Positions 7,318-15,789 of a stretch of DNA of 30,660 nucleotides are shown here, in pieces. Within the stretch, counting starts at the first letter, position 1. Each line of letters opens with the position of its first letter. Location: assembly GCA_045650565.1 (NCBI GenBank), contig JAZRRG010000015.1, forward strand, positions 1 through 30,660. Direction: 5' to 3'. A program made the translations under genes and the position numbers. Origin of the DNA: SIG565 sp045650565. Lineage in GTDB: Bacteria; Bacillota; Clostridia; Oscillospirales; Acutalibacteraceae. Below the pieces are notes generated by a model. That model was given only the letters and a program-made list of their open reading frames with translations, ran no database searches and was not told the origin of the DNA.

Positions 7318-8385
7318 GTGGCAGATAAAGTTTTAATGAAGGGTAACGAAGCGATTGCCGAAGCGGCTATAATTGCGGGATGTCGCCATTATTTTGGCTA
7401 TCCTATCACCCCTCAAACAGAAATTGCGGCATATATGGCAAAGCGTATGCCCAAAATAGGAGGATGCTTTTTACAGGCCGAAAGCGAAATTGCCGCTATC
7501 AATATGGTTTACGGCGTAGCATCTACAGGATACAGGGTTATGACATCTTCTTCGAGCCCAGGTGTTTCCTTAAAGGGCGAGGGACTTTCTTACCTTGCAG
7601 GTTCAGACCTTCCGTCCCTTATTGTTAACGTACAGCGTGGAGGCCCCGGTCTTGGAGGTATTCAGCCCTCGCAGTCGGACTATTTTCAGGCAACCAAGAG
7701 TGGCGGCCACGGAGATTTCCGTATGATAGTTTTGGCTCCGTCCTCGGTTCAGGAAATGGCTGATTTAACGGTTAAGGGATTTGAACTTGCAGATAAATAC
7801 CGTATGACTAGTATGATTTTGGCAGACGGTACTATGGGACAAATGATGGAGCCGGTGTGCCTTGAATATGATATTAAACCCGCCCCCGAAAAGCCGTGGG
7901 CAACAACAGGCACAAAGTTAGCCCGTCCACACAATATTGTAAATTCGCTCTCTCTTATTCCCGATGAGCTCGAAGAACTCAACTTCGCTCGTTTTGAGCG
8001 CTATAAGCAGGTTGAAGAAAACGAGACTATGTGGGAAGAATATATGATGGATGATGCTGAGATTTGTATCGCAGCATTCGGAATTGCGGCACGTGTTGCA
8101 AAAAATGCAATAAACGAAGCAAGGAAACAGGGAATTAAGGTTGGTCTTATCCGACCGATTACCTTGTGGCCGTTCCCCAACAAGCCGTTCAGAGCCGCTG
8201 CTGATAAATGCAAGGCGTTTATCTCGGTTGAGCTTTCTATGGGACAAATGATAGAGGATGTTCGCCTCGCAACAGAGTGCAAGGCACCTGTAACATTATG
8301 CAATAGGGCAGGCGGTATGATACCGTCACCCGAGCAGGTACTTGCGAATATTATTGAAACTGCAGAAAAGGTAGGTGCAAAATAA
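7318..8385 (+). CDS. vorB: 2-oxoacid:ferredoxin oxidoreductase, alpha subunit (VorB-like)
   Basis: The protein has about 355 residues, with the typical start KVLMKGNEAIAEAAI, the GYPITPQTEI pyrimidine-binding motif of the TPP domain, a QAESEIAAINMVYGVASTG segment and a SSSPGVSLKGEGLSYLAGS loop. Together with the beta subunit it forms the TPP-dependent core that interconverts acyl-CoA plus CO2 and 2-oxoacid. Two GTG starts are possible: 7309, overlapping the upstream TAG, or 7318, giving the more usual MADKVLMKGNEA. I prefer 7318, though its AAAGG site is somewhat far away. The sequence cannot separate branched-chain (VOR) from 2-oxoglutarate (KOR) specificity; the ilvE neighbour and BCAA T-boxes favour VOR. 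Confidence 0.88.
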   Translation: MADKVLMKGNEAIAEAAIIAGCRHYFGYPITPQTEIAAYMAKRMPKIGGCFLQAESEIAAINMVYGVASTGYRVMTSSSSPGVSLKGEGLSYLAGSDLPSLIVNVQRGGPGLGGIQPSQSDYFQATKSGGHGDFRMIVLAPSSVQEMADLTVKGFELADKYRMTSMILADGTMGQMMEPVCLEYDIKPAPEKPWATTGTKLARPHNIVNSLSLIPDELEELNFARFERYKQVEENETMWEEYMMDDAEICIAAFGIAARVAKNAINEARKQGIKVGLIRPITLWPFPNKPFRAAADKCKAFISVELSMGQMIEDVRLATECKAPVTLCNRAGGMIPSPEQVLANIIETAEKVGAK

Positions 8386-9137
8386 TGGTAGTATTTGATA
8401 AACCCCATGCATTAGCCGATGTGCCTCTTCATTATTGCCCCGGTTGCACCCACGGTATTGTGCATCGCTTGGTAGCCGAGGTTATAGATGAATTAGGCAT
8501 TGAGGGTAAAACTATAGGTATTGCCCCCGTTGGTTGCTCGGTTATGGCATATAATTATTTTAATTGTGATATGATTGAGGCGGCGCACGGTCGTGCACCC
8601 GCAGTTGCAACAGGCGTTAAAAGGGCTGACCCCGAAAACCACATAGTGTTTACATATCAGGGTGACGGTGACTTAGCATCTATCGGTATGGCTGAGACAG
8701 TGCATTCAGCCGCCAGAAATGAAAACATAACGGTTATATTCATAAATAATGCAATTTACGGTATGACAGGCGGACAAATGGCGCCGACATCACTTCCTGG
8801 TCAGGTTACACAAACTTCACCCTATGGACGAGACGTTAACCACTGCGGCTATCCCGTTAAGGTAAGCGAAATGCTATCAACCCTTGATGGTCCTGAGTAC
8901 ATTGAGCGTGTTGCAGTAAATAATGTTAAGAATGTTAAAAATGCTAAAAAAGCCATTAAAAAGGCATTCCAAAATCAAATTGACGGCAAGGGCTTCTCTC
9001 TTGTAGAGGTTGTTTCGAGCTGTCCTACAAACTGGGGTATGACACCTCAAAAGGCACTTGAATGGATAGAAGAAAAAATGATTCCGTATTATCCGCTTGG
9101 TGTTTATAAAGACCGAACAGCAAAGGAGGAAAAGTAA
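8385..9137 (+). CDS. vorA: 2-oxoacid:ferredoxin oxidoreductase, beta (TPP) subunit
   Basis: The protein has 250 residues. The TPP/Mg motif GDGD is at 93-96, followed by the helix and NNAIYGMTGGQ that complete the cofactor site. Cys18 and Cys21 (HYCPGCTHG), Cys51 (VGCS) and the Cys in VSSCPTNWG form the usual four-cysteine set for the cluster next to TPP. The length is normal for this compact four-subunit class. The ATG overlaps the alpha-subunit stop (TAATG) and the gene ends on the gamma start in the same way, so translation is coupled. Confidence 0.9.
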   Translation: MVVFDKPHALADVPLHYCPGCTHGIVHRLVAEVIDELGIEGKTIGIAPVGCSVMAYNYFNCDMIEAAHGRAPAVATGVKRADPENHIVFTYQGDGDLASIGMAETVHSAARNENITVIFINNAIYGMTGGQMAPTSLPGQVTQTSPYGRDVNHCGYPVKVSEMLSTLDGPEYIERVAVNNVKNVKNAKKAIKKAFQNQIDGKGFSLVEVVSSCPTNWGMTPQKALEWIEEKMIPYYPLGVYKDRTAKEEK

Positions 9138-9670
9138 TGAAAACAACTAATTTTCTTTTTGCGGGCTTCGGCGGTCAGGGTATACTTTTTTCGGGTAAAT
9201 TCTTGGCATACAAGGGGCTTACCGAGGATAAGCAGGTAAGCTGGTTGCCTTCCTACGGTCCCGAAATGCGAGGAGGTACAGCAAGCTGCTCGGTTATCGT
9301 AAGCGATGCGCCTGTAGGTTCTCCTATAGTATCAAACCCTGATGTTTTAATCGCTATGAATTTGCCTTCACTCGATAAATATGAGGATAGCGTAGTGTCC
9401 GGTGGTATGATTTTTGTTGATTCAACACTTATTGAGCGCAAGGTAAAGAGAACCGATGTAACGGTTCACTATATTCCTGCAACCCGCCTTGCAAGTGATA
9501 ATAAAACACCTACTCTTGCTAATATGATTATTGTGGGTAAGGTGTTAAAGGAGCTTGGCGAGTTTGATGAGGAAAGGGTAACCGCAGCACTTAAAAAGGT
9601 TATATCGGCAAAGCGTGCTGATATGCTCGATACAAACCTAAATGTAATGCGTTTGGGCGCAGAATATTAA
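9137..9670 (+). CDS. vorC: 2-oxoacid:ferredoxin oxidoreductase, gamma subunit
   Basis: The 177-residue protein starts with FAGFGGQGILFSGKFLA and contains WLPSYGPEMRGGTASCSVIVS, the signature of the gamma (CoA-interacting) domain of 2-oxoacid oxidoreductases. The start overlaps the beta-subunit stop. It ends 13 bases before the ilvE start. With the three preceding genes it completes a full four-subunit enzyme, with no subunit missing or broken. Subunit letters for VOR genes vary between annotations; I use vorC for gamma. Confidence 0.9.
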   Translation: MKTTNFLFAGFGGQGILFSGKFLAYKGLTEDKQVSWLPSYGPEMRGGTASCSVIVSDAPVGSPIVSNPDVLIAMNLPSLDKYEDSVVSGGMIFVDSTLIERKVKRTDVTVHYIPATRLASDNKTPTLANMIIVGKVLKELGEFDEERVTAALKKVISAKRADMLDTNLNVMRLGAEY

Positions 9671-9683
9671 AGGAGTGTTCCTA

Positions 9684-10748
9684 ATGGAAATAAAAATTAC
9701 TAAAACCACAACCCCAAAGGAAAAACCCGATAGCAGTATATTGGGCTTCGGTAAATACTTTACCGATCATATGTTTATGATGGATTACTCAAGGGAAAAG
9801 GGTTGGTATAATGCAAGAATTGTACCTTTTGAGAATATATCTCTTCACCCTGCATCAACGGTTTTGCATTACGGCTCCGAAATTTTTGAGGGACTTAAGG
9901 CATATCGCAGAGCCGATGGCGAGGTGCAGCTTTTCAGACCCATTGAAAATATCCGTAGAATGAACTGTTCAGCCGACCGCTTGTGCTTACCTCAAATTCC
10001 TGAAGAGGATGCAATGCAGGCGCTTACAACCTTCGTATCGATTGAGAAGGACTGGACTCCTTCGGCTGAGGGCACATCACTCTACCTTCGCCCATTTATG
10101 TACGGAAACGATGAAACGCTCGGTGTTCACGCCGTACACAATGCAACATTTGTAATTATTGCATCTCCCGTAGGTTCATATTATAAAGAGGGTATTAACC
10201 CTGTTAAAATTATGATAGAGGATGAGGATGTTCGTGCAGTTCGTGGCGGTACGGGTTACGCTAAATGTGGTGGTAACTATGCCGCAAGTAACAGAGCAGG
10301 CGAGCGTGCCGAAAAGCAGGGCTATAGCCAGGTATTATGGCTTGACGGTGTAGAGCGCAAGTACATTGAAGAGGTTGGCGCTATGAACGTTATGTTCAAA
10401 ATCGACGGTAAAATCGTAACACCTATGCTTTCGGGCTCAATTCTTCCGGGTATTACGAGAAAATCCTGTATAGAGGTGCTAAAAGGCAAGGGCTATACTG
10501 TAGAAGAAAGACTGCTTAGCATTGATGAACTCGAACAAGCACTCAAATCCGGCAAGCTTGAGGAGGCATGGGGCTGCGGCACAGCGGCTGTAGTGTCCCC
10601 CATAGGTGAGCTTTGTTATAAGGGTGAAAAATTCACCATTAACAATGGCGAAATCGGTGAGGTTACCCAGTCACTCTATGATACTCTAACAGCTGTTCAG
10701 TGGGGTAAAACAGAGGACACATTTGGTTGGACTCAGCTTGTAAAATAA
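9684..10748 (+). CDS. ilvE: Branched-chain amino acid aminotransferase
   Basis: The 354-residue fold-type IV PLP enzyme carries LHYGSEIFEGLKAYR, LYLRPFM, YAKCGGNYAASNRAGE with the Schiff-base Lys194, and YIEEVGAMNVMF, all typical of IlvE. ATG 9684 sits 8 bases after AGGAG; a GTG three codons earlier overlaps the ribosome site. It transfers an amino group between glutamate and the 2-oxoacids of Val, Ile and Leu. As last gene of the Val unit, directly after VOR, it supplies the final step of the proposed route from branched acids to amino acids. No ketol-acid reductoisomerase or dihydroxyacid dehydratase gene is in the window. Confidence 0.95.
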   Translation: MEIKITKTTTPKEKPDSSILGFGKYFTDHMFMMDYSREKGWYNARIVPFENISLHPASTVLHYGSEIFEGLKAYRRADGEVQLFRPIENIRRMNCSADRLCLPQIPEEDAMQALTTFVSIEKDWTPSAEGTSLYLRPFMYGNDETLGVHAVHNATFVIIASPVGSYYKEGINPVKIMIEDEDVRAVRGGTGYAKCGGNYAASNRAGERAEKQGYSQVLWLDGVERKYIEEVGAMNVMFKIDGKIVTPMLSGSILPGITRKSCIEVLKGKGYTVEERLLSIDELEQALKSGKLEEAWGCGTAAVVSPIGELCYKGEKFTINNGEIGEVTQSLYDTLTAVQWGKTEDTFGWTQLVK

Positions 10749-10761
10749 ATTTTAAAAGCAC

Positions 10762-10790
10762 TTGACAAAATTTAGTGAGGGTAGTATAAT
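10762..10790 (+). promoter_or_regulatory. Promoter of the leucine T-box unit
   Basis: TTGACA at 10762-10767, a 17-base spacer and a perfect TATAAT at 10785-10790. No terminator was seen between ilvE and this promoter. Confidence 0.88.
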
Positions 10791-10796
10791 AACTTC

Positions 10797-11056
10797 ATTA
10801 AATGCAATGAAGGAATTATTTTTTACCCTACAAAGTTTCAGAGAGTCGGTGGTTGGTGCAAACCGATACGGATGAGGGCAAAAAAGTCTCACTCCTAAGC
10901 AGAGTCGGTGAACTAACAGTAAGCGGCTTCGGGTTGTTCCGTTATCATAACAACGGCTTGTCAGAGCTTTATGAGTGGGCTGTTTTCAGGCAATCAGGGT
11001 GGTACCGCGAAAAAATTTCGTCCCTGAGGTCATACGACCTCAGGGACTTTTTTATT
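10797..11056 (+). promoter_or_regulatory. T-box riboswitch, predicted leucine (specifier CUC)
   Basis: The leader carries AGAGAGTCGGTGGTTGGTG (Stem I distal region, about 10840-10858), the core AGGGTGGTACCGCG at 10996-11009 and a strong terminator. It is more diverged from the other two than they are from each other. For the specifier, the UUUUUU/AAAAAA upper stem and AGGA/UCCU lower stem flank GUCUCAC. I read CUC (10888-10890) followed by A, which suits tRNA-Leu, the LeuA-type regulatory domain downstream and the common Leu specifier. A UCA (Ser) reading is possible if the lower stem is taken strictly. Confidence 0.82.
11020..11053 (+). terminator. Attenuator terminator of the Leu T-box
   Basis: GTCCCTGAGGTC (11020-11031) pairs perfectly with GACCTCAGGGAC (11036-11047), then six T residues. 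Confidence 0.9.
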
Positions 11057-11086
11057 GCAAGACCAAAATCTTGAAAGGTGAAAATT

Positions 11087-12472
11087 ATGAAAAAAATCTT
11101 TATTACCGATGCAACACTTAACACAAAAAACAACACGTTTTCTTTTAAGGAGAAGATTGAAATTGCTCGTCAACTTGAAAAATTGCAGGTTGATGCTATT
11201 GAAATTGCACCCATTGAAAATGTAAAGAGTGATACCTTGCTTGTTCGCACTATTTCTTCCTTTGTTAAGAACACCGTATTATCGGTTGGTGTTGGTATGA
11301 GCACTTCTGGTGTTGAGAATGCTGCTATGGCGCTCAATAATTGTCAAAAAGCACGGCTTCGTATTGAAGTGCCGGTATCTACCTTTGGTATGGAATATTC
11401 TTGTCATAAAAAGCCCGATAAAATGCTGTCCTTGGTAAAAGAGCTTGTGGCAGCAGCAAAACTCAAAGCAAAGGATGTTGAGTTTTGCGCTATTGATGCT
11501 ACCCGTGCGGAAGATGAGTTCTTAAAGCAAATCGTAGATGCTGCGGTTGATAGCGGTGCCAACACGGTTACTCTTTGTGATACAGCGGCGGTATATATGC
11601 CCGATACCTTTACCGAATTTGTAAACAAATTCGGCTATTTAAAGGATAAGGGTGTAACCATTGGCATAGGTGTTAATAATAAGTATGGGTTAGGACTTGG
11701 CAGTGCTGTATTGGCTATTAGCGGTACGGCAAACTGCGTAAAAACAGGCGTTGGCGGTGAGGAAGTTCCGCTTGAGGCGTTTGCAAATATTATCAAAAAC
11801 TGTGGTGAGGACTATGGTTATACTTCATCGGTTAAACATACCGAGCTTTCTCGCATTGTAAATCAAATCAATCGCATTACCGATAATGCCAAGGATGAAA
11901 AGAGTGTGCTCACAGCCGTTACAGGTGATGATGGCAGCATTCGCCTTGATAAGAATGACAGCAAGAGCGATGTCATTATGGCGGTTTCCAAGCTCGGCTA
12001 TGATTTGTCCGATAACGACCAAACACAGGTTTATGAAGAATTCTTGCGTGTTGCCGAGAAAAAGGCGGTAGGCGTTAAGGAACTGGATGCTATTGTTGCC
12101 AGCGTTGCTTTACAGGTAGAGCCAACCTATAAGCTGGTAAGCTATGTAATAAATACAGGCAATATCATCAATGCATCGGCTCAAATCACCGTGTCAAAGG
12201 ATGGCAAGGATATTCAGGGTATTAGCATTGGTAACGGACCTATAGATGCCGCTTTCTTGGCGATTGAACAGGTTATAGGGCAGCATTACGAGCTTGATGA
12301 CTTCCAAATTCAGTCGGTAACCGAGGGCAAGGAAGCAATGGGCTCGGCAATAGTAAAGTTGCGTGCGGGCGGCAAGGTATATTCAGGCAACGGTATTTCT
12401 ACCGATATTTTAGCCGCAAGTATCCGTGCATATATCAACGCTGTAAACAAAATTGTTTTTCAGGAGGCGTAA
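11087..12472 (+). CDS. LeuA-like (2-isopropylmalate synthase family) protein with lost catalytic residues
   Basis: The 461-residue protein has the layout of 2-isopropylmalate/citramalate synthases: a TIM barrel (about 1-260), a linker region (about 265-340) and a C-terminal leucine-binding-type domain (about 345-461, with GNGPIDAAFLAIEQ and DILAASIRAYINAVNK). The barrel lacks the chemistry. The DTTLRDG motif is DATLNTK (Asn12, Thr13 replace Arg-Asp). The metal-binding HxHND is GVNNK (Gly195 and Asn197 replace both His). FSAEDATR is FCAIDATR, and SxxHxEY has Gly for His. Structural motifs (DATR, LCDTA, the C-terminal domain) are kept. ATG 11087 follows AAAGG. It heads the Leu unit. It is probably not a synthase; a leucine sensor, scaffold or different enzyme are options. 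Confidence 0.75.
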   Translation: MKKIFITDATLNTKNNTFSFKEKIEIARQLEKLQVDAIEIAPIENVKSDTLLVRTISSFVKNTVLSVGVGMSTSGVENAAMALNNCQKARLRIEVPVSTFGMEYSCHKKPDKMLSLVKELVAAAKLKAKDVEFCAIDATRAEDEFLKQIVDAAVDSGANTVTLCDTAAVYMPDTFTEFVNKFGYLKDKGVTIGIGVNNKYGLGLGSAVLAISGTANCVKTGVGGEEVPLEAFANIIKNCGEDYGYTSSVKHTELSRIVNQINRITDNAKDEKSVLTAVTGDDGSIRLDKNDSKSDVIMAVSKLGYDLSDNDQTQVYEEFLRVAEKKAVGVKELDAIVASVALQVEPTYKLVSYVINTGNIINASAQITVSKDGKDIQGISIGNGPIDAAFLAIEQVIGQHYELDDFQIQSVTEGKEAMGSAIVKLRAGGKVYSGNGISTDILAASIRAYINAVNKIVFQEA

Positions 12473-12475
12473 CAA

Positions 12476-14977
12476 ATGAAATTATCATTTTCAACTAAAG
12501 GTTGGCACGATAATTCATTCCCTGAATTTTGCGAAATAGCAAAGGAATTAAGGTTTGACGGAATTGAATTACACAACATATACAACCGCCTTTTTACCGA
12601 TAAGAATGGTGCGTTTCACGATTATACTGCAGCGGCAACCAAGCGTAAGCTGTTCGAGATGGGACTTACAATTCCTTGTATCGACACTATTTGCGACCCT
12701 GCGAGTGTTAATGAAGCCGAAAAAAGCCATGAAGAAATTTTAAAATGCATTGATATTTCGGCATCTCTTGGTATACCCTATATTCGTATTCACGCATCAG
12801 ATTGCGGTGAGGGTAGCACCCAAAATGTAATAAATGTTATTAAAAAAGTGTTGCCCGAAGCCGAGAAATCAGAGGTTACACTTTTGCTCCAAACAACAGG
12901 TCTTTTCGCTAAAACGGGAGACCTTCGAGATGTGCTTAACTTATTTGCACACGATAATTTGGCGGCGCTTTGGGATATGTCAGCAACCTATTTGGGCGCT
13001 GGGGAACCACCCGAGGTCACCATTAAAAATCTTGGCGCCTATGTAAAGCATGTGCATATTAAGGATGCCGTTCGCACCGATAAGGGCTACGAGTATTGTC
13101 TGCTTGGTGAGGGTGAACTTCCCATAGCCGACATGATGGCGGCATTGCGTTCGGTTAACTTTGATGGTTTTGTATCTCTCGAGTGGCACCCCTCTTGGTG
13201 CGAGGAGCTCGATGATATGGAGATTATATTCTCGCAGTTCGTGAACTTTATGAAGCAGTTTGGCGACACCTCAAAAAATGAAACTGCGCTTTACTATAAC
13301 CGTGCACATACGGGAAAATATGTATGGGAGAAGGACCGCCTTATTGATTTAACCTTTTCAGAGGTTCTTGATAAAATGGTTGAGCTGTTTCCCGACCAGT
13401 ATTGCTTTAAATACACAACGCTTGACTATACGAGAACCTATAGTGAGTTCCGTGATGATGTGGACACCTTCGCACGAACACTCATAGCGTTAGGGGTTAA
13501 GGCGGGTACTCACGTGGCAGTGTGGGCTTCAAATGTTCCGCAGTGGTATATTGCATTTTGGGCGACGGTTAAAATCGGTGCGGTGCTTGTAACGGTTAAC
13601 ACCGCCTACAAAATTCACGAAATTGAGTATTTGCTTCGCCAGTCGGACTCACAAACGCTTGTTATGGTTGAGGGCGCAAAGGATTGTAACTATGGCGAGA
13701 TTATAGCCGAGCTTTGCCCCGAGCTTGAAAACACTGTACCGGGTAGTCCGCTTCACAGTAAGCGTCTGCCGTTTTTACGCAACGTAATTACTGTTGGCTT
13801 TAATATGAAGGGATGTCTTAACTGGGAGCAGTCGCTTGAACGTGCAGCCAGGGTGCCGCTTGAAACGGTTTACCGAATGGCAGCGGCTGTTGATAAGGAT
13901 GATGTTTGCAATATGCAGTACACATCTGGCACAACAGGATTCCCCAAGGGCGTAATGCTTACCCACTACAATGTAGTTAATAACGGTAAATATATCGGTG
14001 ACCATATGGAATTATCCACCGCCGACCGTATGATGATACAGGTGCCAATGTTCCACTGCTTTGGTATGGTGCTTTCTATGACAGCATCTATGACACACGG
14101 TACCACAATGTATCCGTTGCCGTATTTTTCACCAAAACCCGCACTCTCTTGCGTTCATAACGAGCATATAACCGCCTTTAACGGCGTTCCCACTATGTTT
14201 ATCGCTATGATGCAGCACCCCGATTTTGCAAAGACCGATTTTTCATATATGCGTGTTGGTATTATGGCGGGTGCTAACTGTCCTGCTGACCTTATGAAAA
14301 AAGCCACCGAGGTTATGAATATGACCGAGATTGTGTCGGTTTACGGTCAAACTGAGGCAAGTCCCGGTTGTACTATGAGTAGTTACTATGATTCACTCGC
14401 AGTACGTACCGAAACGGTTGGCAGCGCATTTGCAAATGTTGAGTGCAAAATTGTTGACCCCGAAACGGGACTCGACTGTCCCGACGGTGTAAACGGCGAG
14501 TTTGTAGCCCGTGGATATAATATTATGAAGGGCTACTATAAAATGCCAAAAGCCACGGCAGAAGCCATTGACAAGGATGGCTGGCTCCATACGGGTGACC
14601 TTGCGTGTCGAGATAATGATGGCAACTACCGTATTACAGGTCGCCTTAAAGATATGATTATTCGTGGCGGAGAAAACATCTATCCAAAGGAAATAGAGGA
14701 ATTTATCTACACCTGCGATAAGGTACGTGATGTTCAGGTTATCGGCGTACCCGATGAGCAATACGGTGAGGAGATTATGGCTTGTATTATTCTTAAAGAG
14801 CAGGGCAGTATGACGGCTGAAGAAATGAAGGCATATATTGCGGCTCATATGGCAAGACATAAGGTGCCACGCTATATTGAATTTGTAAAGGAATTCCCGA
14901 TGAATGCCGCAGGTAAAATTCTTAAATACAAAATGCGTGAGGAAGCCGCAGAAAAGTTAGGATTAAGTAAAAAATAA
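12476..14977 (+). CDS. Fusion: AP-endonuclease-2/sugar isomerase TIM barrel + AMP-forming acyl-CoA ligase
   Basis: The 833-residue protein has GGAGG nine bases before its ATG. Residues about 1-265 match the xylose-isomerase-like TIM barrel family: FDGIELHN, HVHIKD with His192/His194, and SLEWHPSW with Glu236. One usual metal ligand is changed (LLLQ, Gln139, where LxxE is expected); Asp167 is kept. Residues about 275-833 are a full FadD-like acyl-CoA synthetase: YTSGTTGFPKG (482-492), YGQTEAS, LHTGD, GRLKDMIIRGGENIYP and Lys814 in AAGKILKYK. The gene is in the Leu unit, so isovalerate is a natural guess for the ligase substrate; the TIM-barrel reaction is unknown. The frame is continuous across the junction, with no sign of a sequencing frameshift, and both parts are full length. 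Confidence 0.85.
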   Translation: MKLSFSTKGWHDNSFPEFCEIAKELRFDGIELHNIYNRLFTDKNGAFHDYTAAATKRKLFEMGLTIPCIDTICDPASVNEAEKSHEEILKCIDISASLGIPYIRIHASDCGEGSTQNVINVIKKVLPEAEKSEVTLLLQTTGLFAKTGDLRDVLNLFAHDNLAALWDMSATYLGAGEPPEVTIKNLGAYVKHVHIKDAVRTDKGYEYCLLGEGELPIADMMAALRSVNFDGFVSLEWHPSWCEELDDMEIIFSQFVNFMKQFGDTSKNETALYYNRAHTGKYVWEKDRLIDLTFSEVLDKMVELFPDQYCFKYTTLDYTRTYSEFRDDVDTFARTLIALGVKAGTHVAVWASNVPQWYIAFWATVKIGAVLVTVNTAYKIHEIEYLLRQSDSQTLVMVEGAKDCNYGEIIAELCPELENTVPGSPLHSKRLPFLRNVITVGFNMKGCLNWEQSLERAARVPLETVYRMAAAVDKDDVCNMQYTSGTTGFPKGVMLTHYNVVNNGKYIGDHMELSTADRMMIQVPMFHCFGMVLSMTASMTHGTTMYPLPYFSPKPALSCVHNEHITAFNGVPTMFIAMMQHPDFAKTDFSYMRVGIMAGANCPADLMKKATEVMNMTEIVSVYGQTEASPGCTMSSYYDSLAVRTETVGSAFANVECKIVDPETGLDCPDGVNGEFVARGYNIMKGYYKMPKATAEAIDKDGWLHTGDLACRDNDGNYRITGRLKDMIIRGGENIYPKEIEEFIYTCDKVRDVQVIGVPDEQYGEEIMACIILKEQGSMTAEEMKAYIAAHMARHKVPRYIEFVKEFPMNAAGKILKYKMREEAAEKLGLSKK

Positions 14978-15787
14978 ATGGTAGATAAGTATTATGTAAT
15001 AGATGCTCACTGTCATATCTATCCCGATAAGATAGCCGAGAGGGCGGTTGAGGGGACGAGTACCTTTTATAATCAGCCCTTTGCCGCAAAGGGAACGGTT
15101 AGCGACCTTATGGAAGTAGGTGTCGCAGCGGGTATTGATAGGTTTATTGTGCAGTCGGTTGCTACAACACCGCATCAGGTAGGAAGCATCAATGAATTTA
15201 TCGCTCAGAGCGTTAGCGCTTCAAACGGTAAATTTATCGGTCTTGGCACCCTGCACCCCGACACAAACGATTTGTTGGGAGATATTGAGCATTTAAAGGA
15301 ATTGGGACTTCGTGGTGTTAAGCTCCACCCCGATATTCAGGCATTTAAAATTGATGATTATAGGTGCCTAAAGATTTATGAGCAGTGTGAGAAGGAAAAT
15401 CTTCCCATACTTATGCATACGGGTGACCACCGATATGACTATTCAAACCCAAACAGACTGTTGCCCGTTCTTAAAATTTACACGGCGCTCACTGTTATAG
15501 GTGCACATTTTGGCGGATGGTCAATATGGGATGAAGCGGCAGATAAGCTTGCAGGAATTAAAAATTTTTATGTTGACTGTTCGTCGAGTATGCCGTATAT
15601 TAGTAGTGATAAGACTCGTGAGATAATTGACCGCTATGGTATAGACCGTGTGCTTTTTGGCACTGATTACCCAATGTGGTCGCCAAGCTCAGAGATTGAT
15701 AGCTTGTTAAAGCTTAATCTCACCGATGAAGCTTATCAAAAAATATTTAGTTTAAATGCTAAAAAATTATTTAATATAGGTGATTAA
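14978..15787 (+). CDS. Amidohydrolase-2 family metal-dependent hydrolase
   Basis: The 269-residue protein contains DAHCHIYP (N-terminal HxH metal site), RGVKLHPD, LMHTGD, GAHFGG and FGTDYPMW in the order of the amidohydrolase-2 / ACMSD-like TIM-barrel family. These enzymes hydrolyse or decarboxylate small substrates at a one- or two-metal site. The ATG directly abuts the stop of the ligase fusion and there is no good Shine-Dalgarno site, so translation is probably coupled. It ends two bases before metY. Its position in a Leu-controlled unit gives no direct clue to substrate; it could decarboxylate an acid or cleave an amide precursor. No missing metal residues were noticed. Confidence 0.8.
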   Translation: MVDKYYVIDAHCHIYPDKIAERAVEGTSTFYNQPFAAKGTVSDLMEVGVAAGIDRFIVQSVATTPHQVGSINEFIAQSVSASNGKFIGLGTLHPDTNDLLGDIEHLKELGLRGVKLHPDIQAFKIDDYRCLKIYEQCEKENLPILMHTGDHRYDYSNPNRLLPVLKIYTALTVIGAHFGGWSIWDEAADKLAGIKNFYVDCSSSMPYISSDKTREIIDRYGIDRVLFGTDYPMWSPSSEIDSLLKLNLTDEAYQKIFSLNAKKLFNIGD

Positions 15788-15789
15788 AA

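Noticed and set aside
4120..10748. Catabolic reading (amino acid to branched acid with ATP gain)
   Set aside because: T-box control (on in shortage) and AMP-forming ligases, with no Ptb-Buk or ADP-forming ligase, fit synthesis better. VOR and IlvE are themselves reversible, so this is not excluded.
10888..10894. Reading the third T-box specifier as UCA (serine)
   Set aside because: It would follow from a strict lower stem, but the next base would be C, and the LeuA-type gene and BCAA setting favour CUC. Kept as a stated uncertainty.
10853..11074. 73-codon open frame before the LeuA-like gene
   Set aside because: It lies wholly inside the Leu T-box leader; the conserved bases are RNA motifs, not codons.
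14393..14860. 155-codon minus-strand open frame inside the ligase fusion
   Set aside because: It is antisense to the conserved A5-A10 ligase motifs and has no recognisable domain.
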